64,000 nt of DNA from Poseidonibacter antarcticus (GCF_003667345.1 NZ_RCWF01000003.1:124001-188000); one strand, 5' to 3'; shown: positions 10,361 to 19,518, counted from the first letter of the stretch. The notes: a model not told the origin generated them from the letters alone. Translations and numbers: made by a program.

Positions 10361-11671
10361 ATGAGTTCAAATAAAAAATTATTTATTCAAACACTTGGTT
10401 GTCAAATGAATGACACAGATAGTCAACATATCGCAGCTGAGTTAGAAAAACATAAAGATTACTCTCAAACTAATATAATGGAAGATGCTGATTTAATTAT
10501 CATTAATACATGTTCTGTAAGAGAAAAGCCTGTACAGAAGCTATTTTCGGAAATTGGTCAGTTTAATAAAAAGAAAAAAGATGGTGCTAAGATTGGTGTT
10601 TGTGGTTGTACCGCATCACATTTAGGTAGAGATATTATAAAAAGAGCACCATATGTTGATTTTGTTGTAGGTGCAAGAAATATTTCCAAAATTAAAGATG
10701 TTGTTGATATTAAAGGTTCTGTTGAAATCAGTATCGATCATGATGAATCAACATACGAATTTGCAACTGCAAAAACAAATAAATATAGAGCAAGTGTAAA
10801 TATTTCAATTGGTTGTGATAAAAAATGTACTTACTGTATTGTTCCAAGCACTCGTGGTGAAGAAATTTCAATACCTGTTGAAATGATTGTTGACCAAGTT
10901 CAAAAATCAGTTGATATGGGTGCTGTTGAAGTTATGCTTCTAGGACAAAATGTAAACTCTTATGGAAGAAGATTTAGCGATGGTAGGGAAAAATCTACAT
11001 TCACTAAACTTTTACAAGAAGTTTCAAAAATTGATGGACTAGAACGAATTAGATTTACATCTCCTCATCCTCTACATATGGATGATGATTTTATTGAAGA
11101 ATTTGCAAGAAATAAAAAAATATCAAGATGTATTCATATGCCATTACAAAGTGGTTCTACTGAAATACTAAAAGCAATGAAACGTGGATATACAAAAGAA
11201 TGGTTTATAAATAGAGCAAGTAAATTAAGAGATTTAGTTCCTGATTTAAGAATTACAACAGATATTATTGTTGCTTTCCCAGGAGAGAGTGATGAAGATT
11301 ATGAAGATACTTTAGATGTTGTAAATAAAATAAAATTTGATCAAATTTTTAACTTTAAATATTCTCCAAGACCTGGGACAGAAGCTTTAAATATGGAAGA
11401 TAAAGCAGTTCCAGATGAAATTGGAAGTTCTAGATTAACTAATTTAATAGAAGTTCATAAAAGACATTTAGAGGCTATTATGCCAACATATGTTGGAGAA
11501 ACTTTAAATGTATTAGTTGAAAGCTTAAAACCTAATGGTGAAGTTTGTGGATTTACAGATAATTATTTACAAGTATTTGCAAAAGGAAGTGATGAACTTC
11601 TTGGTAAATTTGTAAATGTAAAAATTATATCTAATACTAGGACTTCATTAAAAGGTGAAATTATAGAGTAA
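10361..11671 (+). CDS. miaB: tRNA-2-methylthio-N6-dimethylallyladenosine synthase
   Basis: Radical SAM methylthiotransferase that converts i6A37 to ms2i6A37 in tRNAs reading UNN codons. N-terminal UPF0004 domain with cluster cysteines (TLGCQMND, INTCSVRE, GCTAS), radical SAM motif CDKKCTYC with its three cysteines near residues 150-157, and C-terminal TRAM domain. A GTG at 10349 gives four extra residues, but AAAAGG at 10344-10349 is well placed for the ATG at 10361, so that start is preferred. It ends in TAATG, overlapping the next gene by one base. Confidence 0.96.
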   Translation: MSSNKKLFIQTLGCQMNDTDSQHIAAELEKHKDYSQTNIMEDADLIIINTCSVREKPVQKLFSEIGQFNKKKKDGAKIGVCGCTASHLGRDIIKRAPYVDFVVGARNISKIKDVVDIKGSVEISIDHDESTYEFATAKTNKYRASVNISIGCDKKCTYCIVPSTRGEEISIPVEMIVDQVQKSVDMGAVEVMLLGQNVNSYGRRFSDGREKSTFTKLLQEVSKIDGLERIRFTSPHPLHMDDDFIEEFARNKKISRCIHMPLQSGSTEILKAMKRGYTKEWFINRASKLRDLVPDLRITTDIIVAFPGESDEDYEDTLDVVNKIKFDQIFNFKYSPRPGTEALNMEDKAVPDEIGSSRLTNLIEVHKRHLEAIMPTYVGETLNVLVESLKPNGEVCGFTDNYLQVFAKGSDELLGKFVNVKIISNTRTSLKGEIIE

Positions 11672-12285
11672 TGAAAAAATATTTTAAAATAAATATTTTA
11701 CCTTACATCTTATACTTTTTAGTAAAGTTCATTTATGCAACAAATAAAAAAGTATTTCATCATCCAATAATTAAAGATGACGAAGCTTTCATATTTGTTG
11801 CATGGCATGGAGATTTATTAGCCCAACCTACAAATTATTTTAAATTCAGACCAAATGGAAATGTAAAAGCAATGATTAGTCATAATAAAGATGGTGAAAT
11901 AATTGCAAAAATATATTCTCTTTTAGGTACGGGATTAATTAGAGGTTCATCTTCTAAAGGTGCTGCTAAAGCTTTAATTAGTACAATTAAAGAAATAAGA
12001 AATGGTTGTGATGTTGCACTTACTCCTGATGGTCCACGAGGTCCTAGATTTTCAGTTGCTAATGGTATTATTGCAATTGCACAAAAAAGCAATGCTAGAA
12101 TAATTGTTTTAAATTCGAAGCCAAGTAAATATTGGCAATTTAAATCTTGGGATAAATTTGTTTTACCAAAACCTTTTGGAAAAATAGATTTTTATTTATC
12201 AGAACCTTATAGTATTGAAGGTTTAGAGTTTGAAGAGGCTAAAGAGTTTATCAGAAATAAAATGATGATTCACGCAATGTCTTAA
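11671..12285 (+). CDS. DUF374 lysophospholipid acyltransferase family protein
   Basis: A 204-residue protein of the DUF374 branch of acyltransferases. The WHGDLL segment (about 45-50) supplies the catalytic-type His, and PDGPRGPRFSV (about 119-129) is the family signature. The N-terminus has a short hydrophobic segment suggesting membrane association. The acyl acceptor is not known; lipid A or phospholipid acylation is the usual suggestion. It is translationally coupled to miaB (shared A in TAATG) and followed 21 bp later by the 519-residue membrane protein. Confidence 0.8.
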   Translation: MKKYFKINILPYILYFLVKFIYATNKKVFHHPIIKDDEAFIFVAWHGDLLAQPTNYFKFRPNGNVKAMISHNKDGEIIAKIYSLLGTGLIRGSSSKGAAKALISTIKEIRNGCDVALTPDGPRGPRFSVANGIIAIAQKSNARIIVLNSKPSKYWQFKSWDKFVLPKPFGKIDFYLSEPYSIEGLEFEEAKEFIRNKMMIHAMS

Positions 12286-12306
12286 AAAATTTAAAGTAGG
12301 AAGTAT

Positions 12307-13866
12307 ATGTTTAATAAAGAATTTTTATACATCAATGCTATTAAATATGATACACAATTAAAGCTTGACTACAAGAAATTAAGCAATAATCAAATTATTG
12401 AAGCAAATAATTCAGTATTTTTAGTTAATGATGATATTCTTTCTTTTGATATTGCTCATAAATTAAATGCTTCGCAAAAAGAGATAACAAATACATATAT
12501 CTCAACACTTCTTATAAGTGATACAACAAGACTTGTTCCTAAATCCATATCTTCTAAGTTAAAAGATTGTGAAATATCAGAATTTAACAATGAATTTGAT
12601 ATTGCTGTTTTAAAAACGACTTTATTTGAAACTAAAAATTACTTTGAAAAAACTGGTGTGGATTATATATATTCAGCTTTTCATATTTTAAATTTACACC
12701 TAGAGCAAAATATTTGTAAAAATCAATTACTAATTTTTCTATTTAATAATAAAGCATTTATATTAATTTTAGGTAATAATGGTTCAATTGTATTTAATAA
12801 AACTGCTGATTTACCTACTTTTGAATCTATAAAGAAAACTCATTTTTATGAAGATGATATTGCAGGTCAGAAACTTTTTGATGAAATTTATTATTTAGAA
12901 TTAAATGAAATAATACATGATACACTTGATGATTTTTATGAAGAATCAAAAGATGTATTTATTGAAAAAATTGTAATTTTATATGCTTTAAAACAATTAT
13001 CAAATGAATTGATTACACAATTAAGTGATGAATTACTTTTAGCTATTGATTATCACCCTGTTAATATTGATGAAGAAATTTTTGCATTAACAAAAGATAA
13101 ACATTTGAAAAAGAGTTTTATTAAACCTAGAAAAAAAGCTAAAAAAACTAATTTTAATAATATATTTATTGCAATATTTTTTTTATTAGCATTTCTTACT
13201 ATTTATAAATTATTTAATAATATAAATGAAACAAAAGAATCAACTACACCCCTTTTAAATAAATTCATTGACTTACCAGATCATGTAAATCTAAATGATA
13301 GAATTGAAAAACAAATAAAATCTATTTTTGATAGAATACCTTATGATATTGTCTTAAAAGATTTTAAACTTACTAAGGATTCTTTAGAGTTTAATGCTAC
13401 ATTATTAAATGATGATAGTTTTATTAAATCTGTTGAGCCTGCATTAAAAGATATTTATAATCAAGTAGATATTGAAATAGAAGATAAAAACAAAGATAAA
13501 AAGAATATGCTTGATGCCAAAATAATTGCTTCAAATGCTTTAAATTTAGAGGGTGTAGTTTATAAAACATATACTGATAAATATATAACAGATGAATTTA
13601 TGCCTATAAGTAGAGTTAGTGAACAGTTAAAAATATTATTTCCTGAAAATACTATTATTAAATTTAATTCAAGTAGAAATGAAGATATTACAAAGTTTTA
13701 TTATTCTATTAATATGTTAGTAAAAACTCCCACTGAATTATTTAGAACAATAGAAATGCTAAATAATGAACTTTATTCTATAAATGTAATGTATCCAATA
13801 AGAATGATAAAAACTATAAATGGTTTAGAAATAGAATTTAAATTGGTATTTAATCAATCTAAATAA
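12307..13866 (+). CDS. Bitopic membrane protein, possible GspL/PilM-like fold
   Basis: I do not recognise a named family. Residues 1-270 look like a cytoplasmic alpha/beta domain with strand pairs such as LLIFLFNNKAFILILGNNGS (140-159), reminiscent of the actin-like cytoplasmic part of GspL or of PilM. A basic patch (KPRKKAKK, 273-280) is followed by one membrane helix (about 284-302). Residues 303-519 are then periplasmic by the positive-inside rule and may hold two small alpha/beta modules, as in GspL or PilN/PilO. No other secretion or pilus gene is nearby. The AGGAAGT SD is good, and it is the last gene of the HP0268-miaB-DUF374 run. Confidence 0.6.
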   Translation: MFNKEFLYINAIKYDTQLKLDYKKLSNNQIIEANNSVFLVNDDILSFDIAHKLNASQKEITNTYISTLLISDTTRLVPKSISSKLKDCEISEFNNEFDIAVLKTTLFETKNYFEKTGVDYIYSAFHILNLHLEQNICKNQLLIFLFNNKAFILILGNNGSIVFNKTADLPTFESIKKTHFYEDDIAGQKLFDEIYYLELNEIIHDTLDDFYEESKDVFIEKIVILYALKQLSNELITQLSDELLLAIDYHPVNIDEEIFALTKDKHLKKSFIKPRKKAKKTNFNNIFIAIFFLLAFLTIYKLFNNINETKESTTPLLNKFIDLPDHVNLNDRIEKQIKSIFDRIPYDIVLKDFKLTKDSLEFNATLLNDDSFIKSVEPALKDIYNQVDIEIEDKNKDKKNMLDAKIIASNALNLEGVVYKTYTDKYITDEFMPISRVSEQLKILFPENTIIKFNSSRNEDITKFYYSINMLVKTPTELFRTIEMLNNELYSINVMYPIRMIKTINGLEIEFKLVFNQSK

Positions 13867-13875
13867 TAAAAGATA

Positions 13876-13904
13876 AACTAAAAACTTTTACCAAGTTTTT
13901 AGTT
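13876..13904. terminator. Hairpin shared by convergent genes, overlapping the mqnE stop
   Basis: A 12-bp perfect stem (AACTAAAAACTT at 13876-13887 with its complement at 13893-13904). The loop contains the mqnE stop codon and one arm encodes its last residues. It lies between the convergent 519-residue gene and mqnE and could end both transcripts, though U-tracts are poor. Confidence 0.45.
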
Positions 13905-14949
13905 CATTATAAACAGAGTCTCTCTCAACTGGAATAAAACCAGTATTTTTAATTAAATCAACAAATTCTTTTACTGCAACACCTTTAGCACTAGTTGCTC
14001 CTGCCGCACTTTGAATTGATTCTTTCTCAATAGTACCATCTACATCATTTGAGCCAAATTCTTGAGCTATAAGTGCTAATTTAACAGTTGATGTAGCCCA
14101 ATAAGCTTTTATATTAGGGATATTGTCTAAAACTATTCTAGCAATTGCATAAGTTTTTAGAATTTCTACACCAGTTAAAGGAGCATCAATTTTTAAGAAA
14201 TTATTTTTAGTTTGATAAACAAGAGGAATAAAGGCATTAAAACCACCTGTTTCATCTTGTAAATCTCTTAATCTAATCATATGGTCAATTCTATTATCTC
14301 TACTTTCTATATGTCCAAAAAGCATTGTTGCATTACTTTGTTTTCCTGCTTTATGCCATGTTCTATGAATTTGTATCCATTGATCAGAAGTAACTTTTCC
14401 ACCACATATTCTTTTACGAACTTTTTCATCAAAAATTTCAGCACCGCCACCTGGCATTGAATCAATTCCATGATCAATCATCATTGCGATTAACTGATCA
14501 TAAGAAAGATTATATTCAGTACTTAAAAAGTGGATTTCAGCAGCTGTTAATGCTTTTACATGAATAGATGGAAAGTTTTCTTTTATCTTTTTAAATACAT
14601 CCATATACCATTGTAAACCTGTCTTTGGATTATGTGCTGATACAATATGAACTTCTTTAATGTCATTTTTTAATGAAGTTCTAACAACTTCAAGAATTTC
14701 TTCATGAGTCATTGTATATTGTAATGGATTTTTTCTACTTGCACTATATGCACAAAATTGACATACATCTTTACAAACATTTGTTGGATTAATATGTCTA
14801 TTTATATTAAAATATGTTTTTTTACCATGTTTTTGTTCTCTAATTTTATTTGCATATTTTGCAAGTACAAATAAATCCAAATCATAGAGTTTAATCGCAT
14901 CTTCATAACTTAGCCGTTCGTTGTTTTCTAATTTTTCTATAATACTCAT
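13888..14949 (-). CDS. mqnE: Aminofutalosine synthase MqnE
   Basis: Radical SAM enzyme of the futalosine route to menaquinone: adds the adenosyl radical to 3-[(1-carboxyvinyl)oxy]benzoate to give aminofutalosine. The cluster motif CKDVCQFC (C59, C63, C66) followed by AYSASRKN is the MqnE form. HIVSAHNP and PGGGAEI are further family segments. A longer frame extends to 15015, but ATAGGAATAAA precedes the ATG at 14949, and the upstream gene ends at 14957, so 353 residues is the better model. MqnC could be confused with it, but MqnC carries a different cysteine context. It is the last gene of a five-gene minus-strand run. Confidence 0.92.
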   Translation of the reverse strand: MSIIEKLENNERLSYEDAIKLYDLDLFVLAKYANKIREQKHGKKTYFNINRHINPTNVCKDVCQFCAYSASRKNPLQYTMTHEEILEVVRTSLKNDIKEVHIVSAHNPKTGLQWYMDVFKKIKENFPSIHVKALTAAEIHFLSTEYNLSYDQLIAMMIDHGIDSMPGGGAEIFDEKVRKRICGGKVTSDQWIQIHRTWHKAGKQSNATMLFGHIESRDNRIDHMIRLRDLQDETGGFNAFIPLVYQTKNNFLKIDAPLTGVEILKTYAIARIVLDNIPNIKAYWATSTVKLALIAQEFGSNDVDGTIEKESIQSAAGATSAKGVAVKEFVDLIKNTGFIPVERDSVYNELKTW

Positions 14950-14956
14950 TTTATTC

Positions 14957-15277
14957 CTATTTACAATCAAGATCTTCACTATTTTTATTATATCTATCCA
15001 TATGGATAAATCCAATACACGTTTTATTTAGATTTTTATCATAGAATCTAACTTTATATACTTTACTTTTATATCTAGTTTCTTTATCTTCAACTTTTAA
15101 TTTATTTATAACCTCTAGATTTTTTATATCTTTATGACCTAATGTTACTAAAATTTCAGTAATTTTTTCTTCTTTTAAAGTTTTAAGTGTCATAAATACT
15201 GCGAAACCTGCTAATATTAAAACTATTATTATGATAATAGTTTTTTTTGGTAATTTTCTTACTTCATTATTTTTCAT
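14957..15277 (-). CDS. Small single-pass membrane protein, unknown
   Basis: A 106-residue protein of no recognised family. A charged start (KNNEVRKLPKK) precedes a membrane helix at about 13-30, leaving a basic, probably periplasmic domain of about 75 residues. Its start overlaps the carbonic anhydrase end by 11 bp and its stop lies 7 bp before mqnE, so it is translated as part of that operon. No catalytic motif is visible. C91 and C105 are the only cysteines. Confidence 0.65.
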   Translation of the reverse strand: MKNNEVRKLPKKTIIIIIVLILAGFAVFMTLKTLKEEKITEILVTLGHKDIKNLEVINKLKVEDKETRYKSKVYKVRFYDKNLNKTCIGFIHMDRYNKNSEDLDCK

Positions 15278-15920
15278 TAATATCTTCTATTAGTGGCATA
15301 AATGAACATTCTTCACCATCGTAATATTCTATAGTACCATCTTCAATTCTATAATACCAACCATGGATTTGTAATTCACCATTTTTAATTTTTCTTTCAA
15401 CATCAGGAAAAGTAAGTAGATTTTCTAATTGATGTACTACAGAAATTCGCTCTGTTGCTCTATATAATTTTTCTTGATCACTTTTATCTTGGATTGCTAA
15501 AAGAGTATATTCTTTTGCTCTTTTCCCAAGTTCTAGCCATTTTTTTACGTGTATTAAATCAGGTGAATCACCAACATCATGATATAAACTTTTACATGCA
15601 CCACAATGTGAATGTCCACAGATAATAATATGCTTAACCCCTAATACTGAAACTGCATATTCAATAGCAGCTGAACTACCATGGTAATCTTCATCAGGAG
15701 TATATGGAGGTACAAAATTCCCAACATTTCTTAAAATAAACATATCACCTGGTTCTGTATCAAGCATTAAATCAGGAGTAACTCTACTATCGCTACAACC
15801 AACAAAAAGTACATCAGGTCTTTGTCCATTTTCAACTAATTCTTTAATATTACCTTCAAATTTAGGAAAACTAACTTCTCTAAATTTCTTATTTCCTTTT
15901 ACTAAATCATTTATTATCAT
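15267..15920 (-). CDS. Beta-class carbonic anhydrase
   Basis: Zinc enzyme interconverting CO2 and bicarbonate. The canonical beta-class motifs are present: C42-S-D44-S-R46 and the H103-S-H-C106 zinc ligands in CGHSHCGAC. The 217-residue length is typical. It sits in the middle of the mqnE run, one base after the exported 78-residue protein. Bicarbonate supply for carboxylating enzymes, or adaptation to low CO2, is a plausible role; the link to the neighbours is unexplained. Confidence 0.96.
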   Translation of the reverse strand: MIINDLVKGNKKFREVSFPKFEGNIKELVENGQRPDVLFVGCSDSRVTPDLMLDTEPGDMFILRNVGNFVPPYTPDEDYHGSSAAIEYAVSVLGVKHIIICGHSHCGACKSLYHDVGDSPDLIHVKKWLELGKRAKEYTLLAIQDKSDQEKLYRATERISVVHQLENLLTFPDVERKIKNGELQIHGWYYRIEDGTIEYYDGEECSFMPLIEDINEK

Positions 15921-15921
15921 T

Positions 15922-16158
15922 TTATTTTCCTATTTTGATTACTTTTTGAGATGTAGGAGTTATAATAGTAATTTTATTGATACTATCTGCTTCACTTAAA
16001 TCAACTTCAATTTTATATTCAACTAAATAGTCAATTTTATGACATGAAAATAGTTTTGTATATGGTGACATCTCTAATACTTCACATTTCTTCATATTTA
16101 TAGTAGTTTCTGCAAAAACTGCAGATAATGTAAGTAAACTTATTAATATAATTTTCAT
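15922..16158 (-). CDS. Small exported protein, unknown
   Basis: A 78-residue protein with a signal peptide (MKIILISLLTLSAVFAETT, probable cleavage after A16), so the mature part is about 60 residues, periplasmic, mostly beta by appearance, with two cysteines (in KKCEVLEM and FSCHKID) that could pair. Its start overlaps the BioF-like gene by 4 bp and its end is one base before the carbonic anhydrase gene. No known family recognised. Confidence 0.65.
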   Translation of the reverse strand: MKIILISLLTLSAVFAETTINMKKCEVLEMSPYTKLFSCHKIDYLVEYKIEVDLSEADSINKITIITPTSQKVIKIGK

Positions 16159-17261
16159 TTTAATTCCTTCAAAATTTTACATACTTTTATTAAATCATCT
16201 TCTTTTATATCTACTTTTGCAATAAGTCTAATAATTGCACTCTTAACTGTTGGTTGTCTAATTGCACCAACTAAATAAGATTTTTCTTGTAAAAGTGCTT
16301 GTATTTCTTTTACTCTTTTATTATCTCCTATATCTATAGGAATTATTAAACTATTTGATTTTATATCTAATAATTTGCTTATGATAGTTAAATTTTTATT
16401 TATCTTTTCTTTTAAGGCTTTCTTATTCTCTTTTATAAACTTTAAAGATTCTAATCCAAGTGCAATATCAAACAATGATGGGGCCGTTGAATAAATAATA
16501 GGTTTAGCCCGATTTATTAAAAAGTCTACAATTTGGTTAGATGCTAAAATATACGCACCGTAAGAACCATAGGCTTTTCCTAATGTTCCCATCTTAATAT
16601 GATATTTTGTTGGTTTTATTTTATAATAGTCAAATATTCCAAGTAAATTGTCTCCAATAACTCCGCTACTATGAGCTTCATCTACTATTAGTAATGCTTT
16701 ATATTTTTGAGTAATATCAAAGAATTCTTTAGGTGCCAAATCTCCACCCATCGAATAAACACCTTCAATTGCTACTATATTTCTTCCAGTTCTTTTATTT
16801 TCTAGGATTTTATTTTCTAAATCATTATAATCATTATGATTAAACACAATAACTTGTTCAGGTTTTAAAAGTTTTGTTGCAAGTATTCCACTAGCGTGAT
16901 ATTCTTCATCAATAAATAAAGTATCATTTTTTCTACATAATGCTTCAATCATTGAAATATTAGCAAGAAAACCAGAACCAACTGTTACTGCAGCTTCAAA
17001 GTTATTAGCTTTACATAAGGCATCTTCAAAATCTTTATGAATTTGATTATAACCATTTACTAACATTGATGCTTTGGGACTTGTATATTGTTCTTCAAGG
17101 ACTCTTTCATATGCTTTTTTAAAAATATCTTTATTTGTAGATAATCCTAAATAGTCATTTGAAGCTAAGTCAATTATTGATTTAGCAAATACTTCACGAG
17201 TTCTAAAACGGTTTGATTTTTTAATAGATGATAGTTCTTTTGAATACAAAAAGTTCTCCAT
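16155..17261 (-). CDS. 8-amino-7-oxononanoate synthase-like PLP enzyme (BioF/KBL family)
   Basis: Alpha-oxoamine synthase family enzyme, condensing an amino acid with an acyl thioester; BioF (pimeloyl-ACP plus alanine, biotin synthesis) is the best guess. Key features are the substrate loop NDYLGL (35-40), DEAHSSG (194-200) with PLP-contacting D194 and H197, and the Schiff-base lysine K229 in GTLGKAYG. The 368-residue length is slightly below E. coli BioF (384). No other bio gene is nearby, so KBL or another family member cannot be excluded. It heads the five-gene minus-strand run ending in mqnE. Confidence 0.82.
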   Translation of the reverse strand: MENFLYSKELSSIKKSNRFRTREVFAKSIIDLASNDYLGLSTNKDIFKKAYERVLEEQYTSPKASMLVNGYNQIHKDFEDALCKANNFEAAVTVGSGFLANISMIEALCRKNDTLFIDEEYHASGILATKLLKPEQVIVFNHNDYNDLENKILENKRTGRNIVAIEGVYSMGGDLAPKEFFDITQKYKALLIVDEAHSSGVIGDNLLGIFDYYKIKPTKYHIKMGTLGKAYGSYGAYILASNQIVDFLINRAKPIIYSTAPSLFDIALGLESLKFIKENKKALKEKINKNLTIISKLLDIKSNSLIIPIDIGDNKRVKEIQALLQEKSYLVGAIRQPTVKSAIIRLIAKVDIKEDDLIKVCKILKELK

Positions 17262-17378
17262 AAGTGTTTAGCAATGGTAACGAAAGATTACTAAATAAAA
17301 GTTGAATAATTTAAAAGTAATTATTATGCTAGTTTAATGCTATTAATAGTAGTTATACTCTTTTCACTAATTTTTATA

Positions 17379-17384
17379 TATAAT
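17379..17384 (+). promoter_or_regulatory. Candidate -10 element for the small ORF and AraC gene
   Basis: TATAAT inside TTTTATATATAATCC with no clear -35 hexamer, as is common in Campylobacterota. It lies about 20 bases before the ribosome-binding site of the candidate small ORF at 17405 and about 108 bases before the AraC start. Confidence 0.4.
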
Positions 17385-17404
17385 CCAAAATAAAAGGTGA
17401 AAGT

Positions 17405-17473
17405 TTGATTAAAATCTTTCTTTCTCTTTATATAATGCTAATAGCAATATTTTCCAAGACTTTTAAATATTAA
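17405..17473 (+). CDS. Candidate 22-residue hydrophobic peptide
   Basis: A short frame starting with TTG, with AAAAGG seven bases upstream (17392-17397) and a TATAAT about 20 bases before that. It encodes a Lys-containing, strongly hydrophobic 22-residue peptide (MIKIFLSLY... ending KTFKY) that could span a membrane once. It ends 18 bp before the AraC gene. It may be a small membrane protein, a leader peptide coupled to the regulator, or chance in AT-rich DNA. Confidence 0.3.
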   Translation: MIKIFLSLYIMLIAIFSKTFKY

Positions 17474-17491
17474 TTTATGTAAGATACTCAA

Positions 17492-18328
17492 ATGATGAAA
17501 AATAATAATAGAATTTTTAAAATAAAAGAACTTCCTTTTATAGAATTAAAATATAGTACAACTTTTTATGAATGTTCACAAAAACATTATCACAATATGA
17601 TATGTATTTTAGCTTTAAAAAAAGGTAGTGCAAAATATATTGTAAATGAAAAAGAGTTAATTTTAAAGAAAAATAAGTTAATCGTAATTAATCCAAATGA
17701 AGTACATTATTCTATTTGTGATAAAAAAAATGAAGATTATTATGTAATTTATATAGATAGAAATTGGTATAAAACCTTACAAAATCAAATATTTAATTCA
17801 AAAGACATAATTGCATTACCTAATATAATAGAAGATTTGAATATAAATCAAGAATTTTTTGAATTATTTAATATTTTACGAGATAACAATGATGTTATAG
17901 AAAAAGAGTTAAAGGTATTTAATTTTTTTAAAAATATCTTTAATAAATATATTGAAGAAAAGATATTTTTAAAAATTGATGAAACTACTAAAATTGCAAA
18001 AGAGTTTAAAGAATATATTGAAGAAAATATATCTTCAAAATTAACTTTGTCAAAAATTGCAAAAAAATTAAATGTAAGTCCTTATCATATTATTAGAATT
18101 TGTAATCAAGATTTTGGCTTATCGGCAAATGCGTATATAGTTAATAAAAGAGTTCATAGAGCAAAAAAATTAATTAGCGATGGTGTTGATATTTCCCAAG
18201 CTGCTGTTGACGTTGGTTTTTATGATCAAAGTCATTTAACAAATGTTTTTAAAAAAGTTTTTGCTTTAACACCAAAAGCTTATCAAAATGATATACAAAT
18301 AAGTATAAAAAAGGGTAGAGATGAATAG
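17492..18328 (+). CDS. AraC family transcriptional regulator
   Basis: A 278-residue regulator. The N-terminal half is a cupin-like sensor domain with a HYH motif (32-34) and H72 in NPNEVHYS. The C-terminal half (about 165-270) is the AraC double helix-turn-helix: LTLSKIAKKLNVSPYHIIRIC, then a second helix pair ending in the family signature DVGFYDQSHLTNVFKKVFALTP. Two adjacent ATG codons are possible starts; neither has a strong SD. It overlaps the MFS transporter gene by 8 bp, so it almost certainly controls that transporter. The ligand is unknown. Confidence 0.92.
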   Translation: MMKNNNRIFKIKELPFIELKYSTTFYECSQKHYHNMICILALKKGSAKYIVNEKELILKKNKLIVINPNEVHYSICDKKNEDYYVIYIDRNWYKTLQNQIFNSKDIIALPNIIEDLNINQEFFELFNILRDNNDVIEKELKVFNFFKNIFNKYIEEKIFLKIDETTKIAKEFKEYIEENISSKLTLSKIAKKLNVSPYHIIRICNQDFGLSANAYIVNKRVHRAKKLISDGVDISQAAVDVGFYDQSHLTNVFKKVFALTPKAYQNDIQISIKKGRDE

Positions 18329-19505
18329 TTTAAATTTATTAGATAGAAATAAAAATTTTAATATTTTATTAGCAGGAATTATAGGGCTTTTTATTGGTGT
18401 TGGAGTGGCAAGATTCTCTTATACGTCTCTTTTACCTTCAATGTTAGGAGATGAGACTTTATCTTTAACTTTTTCAGGAGTATTGGCATCTTTAAATTAT
18501 GTTGGTTATTTGGGTGGATCAATTTTTGCAATTTTCATAAAAGATATAAATACTAAAGTTAAATATTTTCGTATAGGAATAGTCCTTTGTATTTTGACAA
18601 CTTTAATTATGGGTATTACAACTAATGAAATATTATGGATAATTGGTAGAATTATTGCTGGGTTTGGTGCTGCAATGGCATTAGTCGTTGGTGCTGCTAT
18701 TGTTATGACAAAACTAAATTATAATGATAAAACAAAAGCAATGGGAATATATTTTTCAGGAATTGGGGGTGCTTTAGCCTTATCTGATATTATAAGTAGA
18801 TATGTATTATCTATTTCTTCATGGCAAACTTCATGGATTGTTCTTACGATTATTGGTACACTTGTGACATTTTATCCTTTATATATATTATCTTTTGATA
18901 AAAAAATTAATGCACATAATGAAAAACATCCAATAAACAAATCTTTATTTTCACCTTTTGTTGTAATTTTAATCGCTGCATATTTTACAGAAGGTGTTGG
19001 TTTTGTAATTCAAGGTACTTTTCTTCCTACAATTTTAAAATCAATTCCAGGATTAGAAACAGTTGCTGGATTATCTTGGCTTCTTGTAGGACTTGCAGGA
19101 ATTCCTGCTGCTATTATTTGGATGAAATTAGCACATAAATATGGAAGTGTTAATGTAATTATTATTGCAATGTCTATTCAAATTGTTGGTATCTTAATAC
19201 CTACTATGACTACAAATATGTACTTAAATCTTTTTTGTGGAATATTATATGGAGGAACATTTACAGGACTTGTAGCATTGTTTATGAATCTTGGTGGAAA
19301 ACTTGCAGGGAAAAATCCAGTTATGTTAATGGGCGCTTTAACAACTGCTTATGGAATAGGGCAAGTAACAGCCCCTCTTTATGCAGTAAGTTTAACTCAA
19401 TGGACTGGAAACTATGACTATGCATTATACTTAACAGCTGTAATAGTTTTATTTGGAGTAGTATTACTTTTAGGAGCAAAAAAATTTAAAAGTTATGTTT
19501 CTTAA
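18321..19505 (+). CDS. MFS transporter, YbfB/YjiJ-type
   Basis: A 394-residue major facilitator with about 12 predicted membrane helices. The first helix contains GVGVARFSYTSLLPSML, the signature of the YbfB/YjiJ group of putative exporters, and an RIIAGFGAAMALVVGAA segment resembling motif C follows in helix 4-5. Substrate unknown. It is translationally coupled to the AraC regulator, typical of an inducible efflux module. Confidence 0.88.
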   Translation: MNSLNLLDRNKNFNILLAGIIGLFIGVGVARFSYTSLLPSMLGDETLSLTFSGVLASLNYVGYLGGSIFAIFIKDINTKVKYFRIGIVLCILTTLIMGITTNEILWIIGRIIAGFGAAMALVVGAAIVMTKLNYNDKTKAMGIYFSGIGGALALSDIISRYVLSISSWQTSWIVLTIIGTLVTFYPLYILSFDKKINAHNEKHPINKSLFSPFVVILIAAYFTEGVGFVIQGTFLPTILKSIPGLETVAGLSWLLVGLAGIPAAIIWMKLAHKYGSVNVIIIAMSIQIVGILIPTMTTNMYLNLFCGILYGGTFTGLVALFMNLGGKLAGKNPVMLMGALTTAYGIGQVTAPLYAVSLTQWTGNYDYALYLTAVIVLFGVVLLLGAKKFKSYVS

Positions 19506-19518
19506 ATTAATTAAGTAT

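Noticed and set aside
14950-15015. N-terminal extension of mqnE by 22 codons
   Set aside because: It would overlap the upstream small membrane protein gene, while a good SD precedes the ATG at 14949 and the shorter protein begins like other MqnE enzymes.
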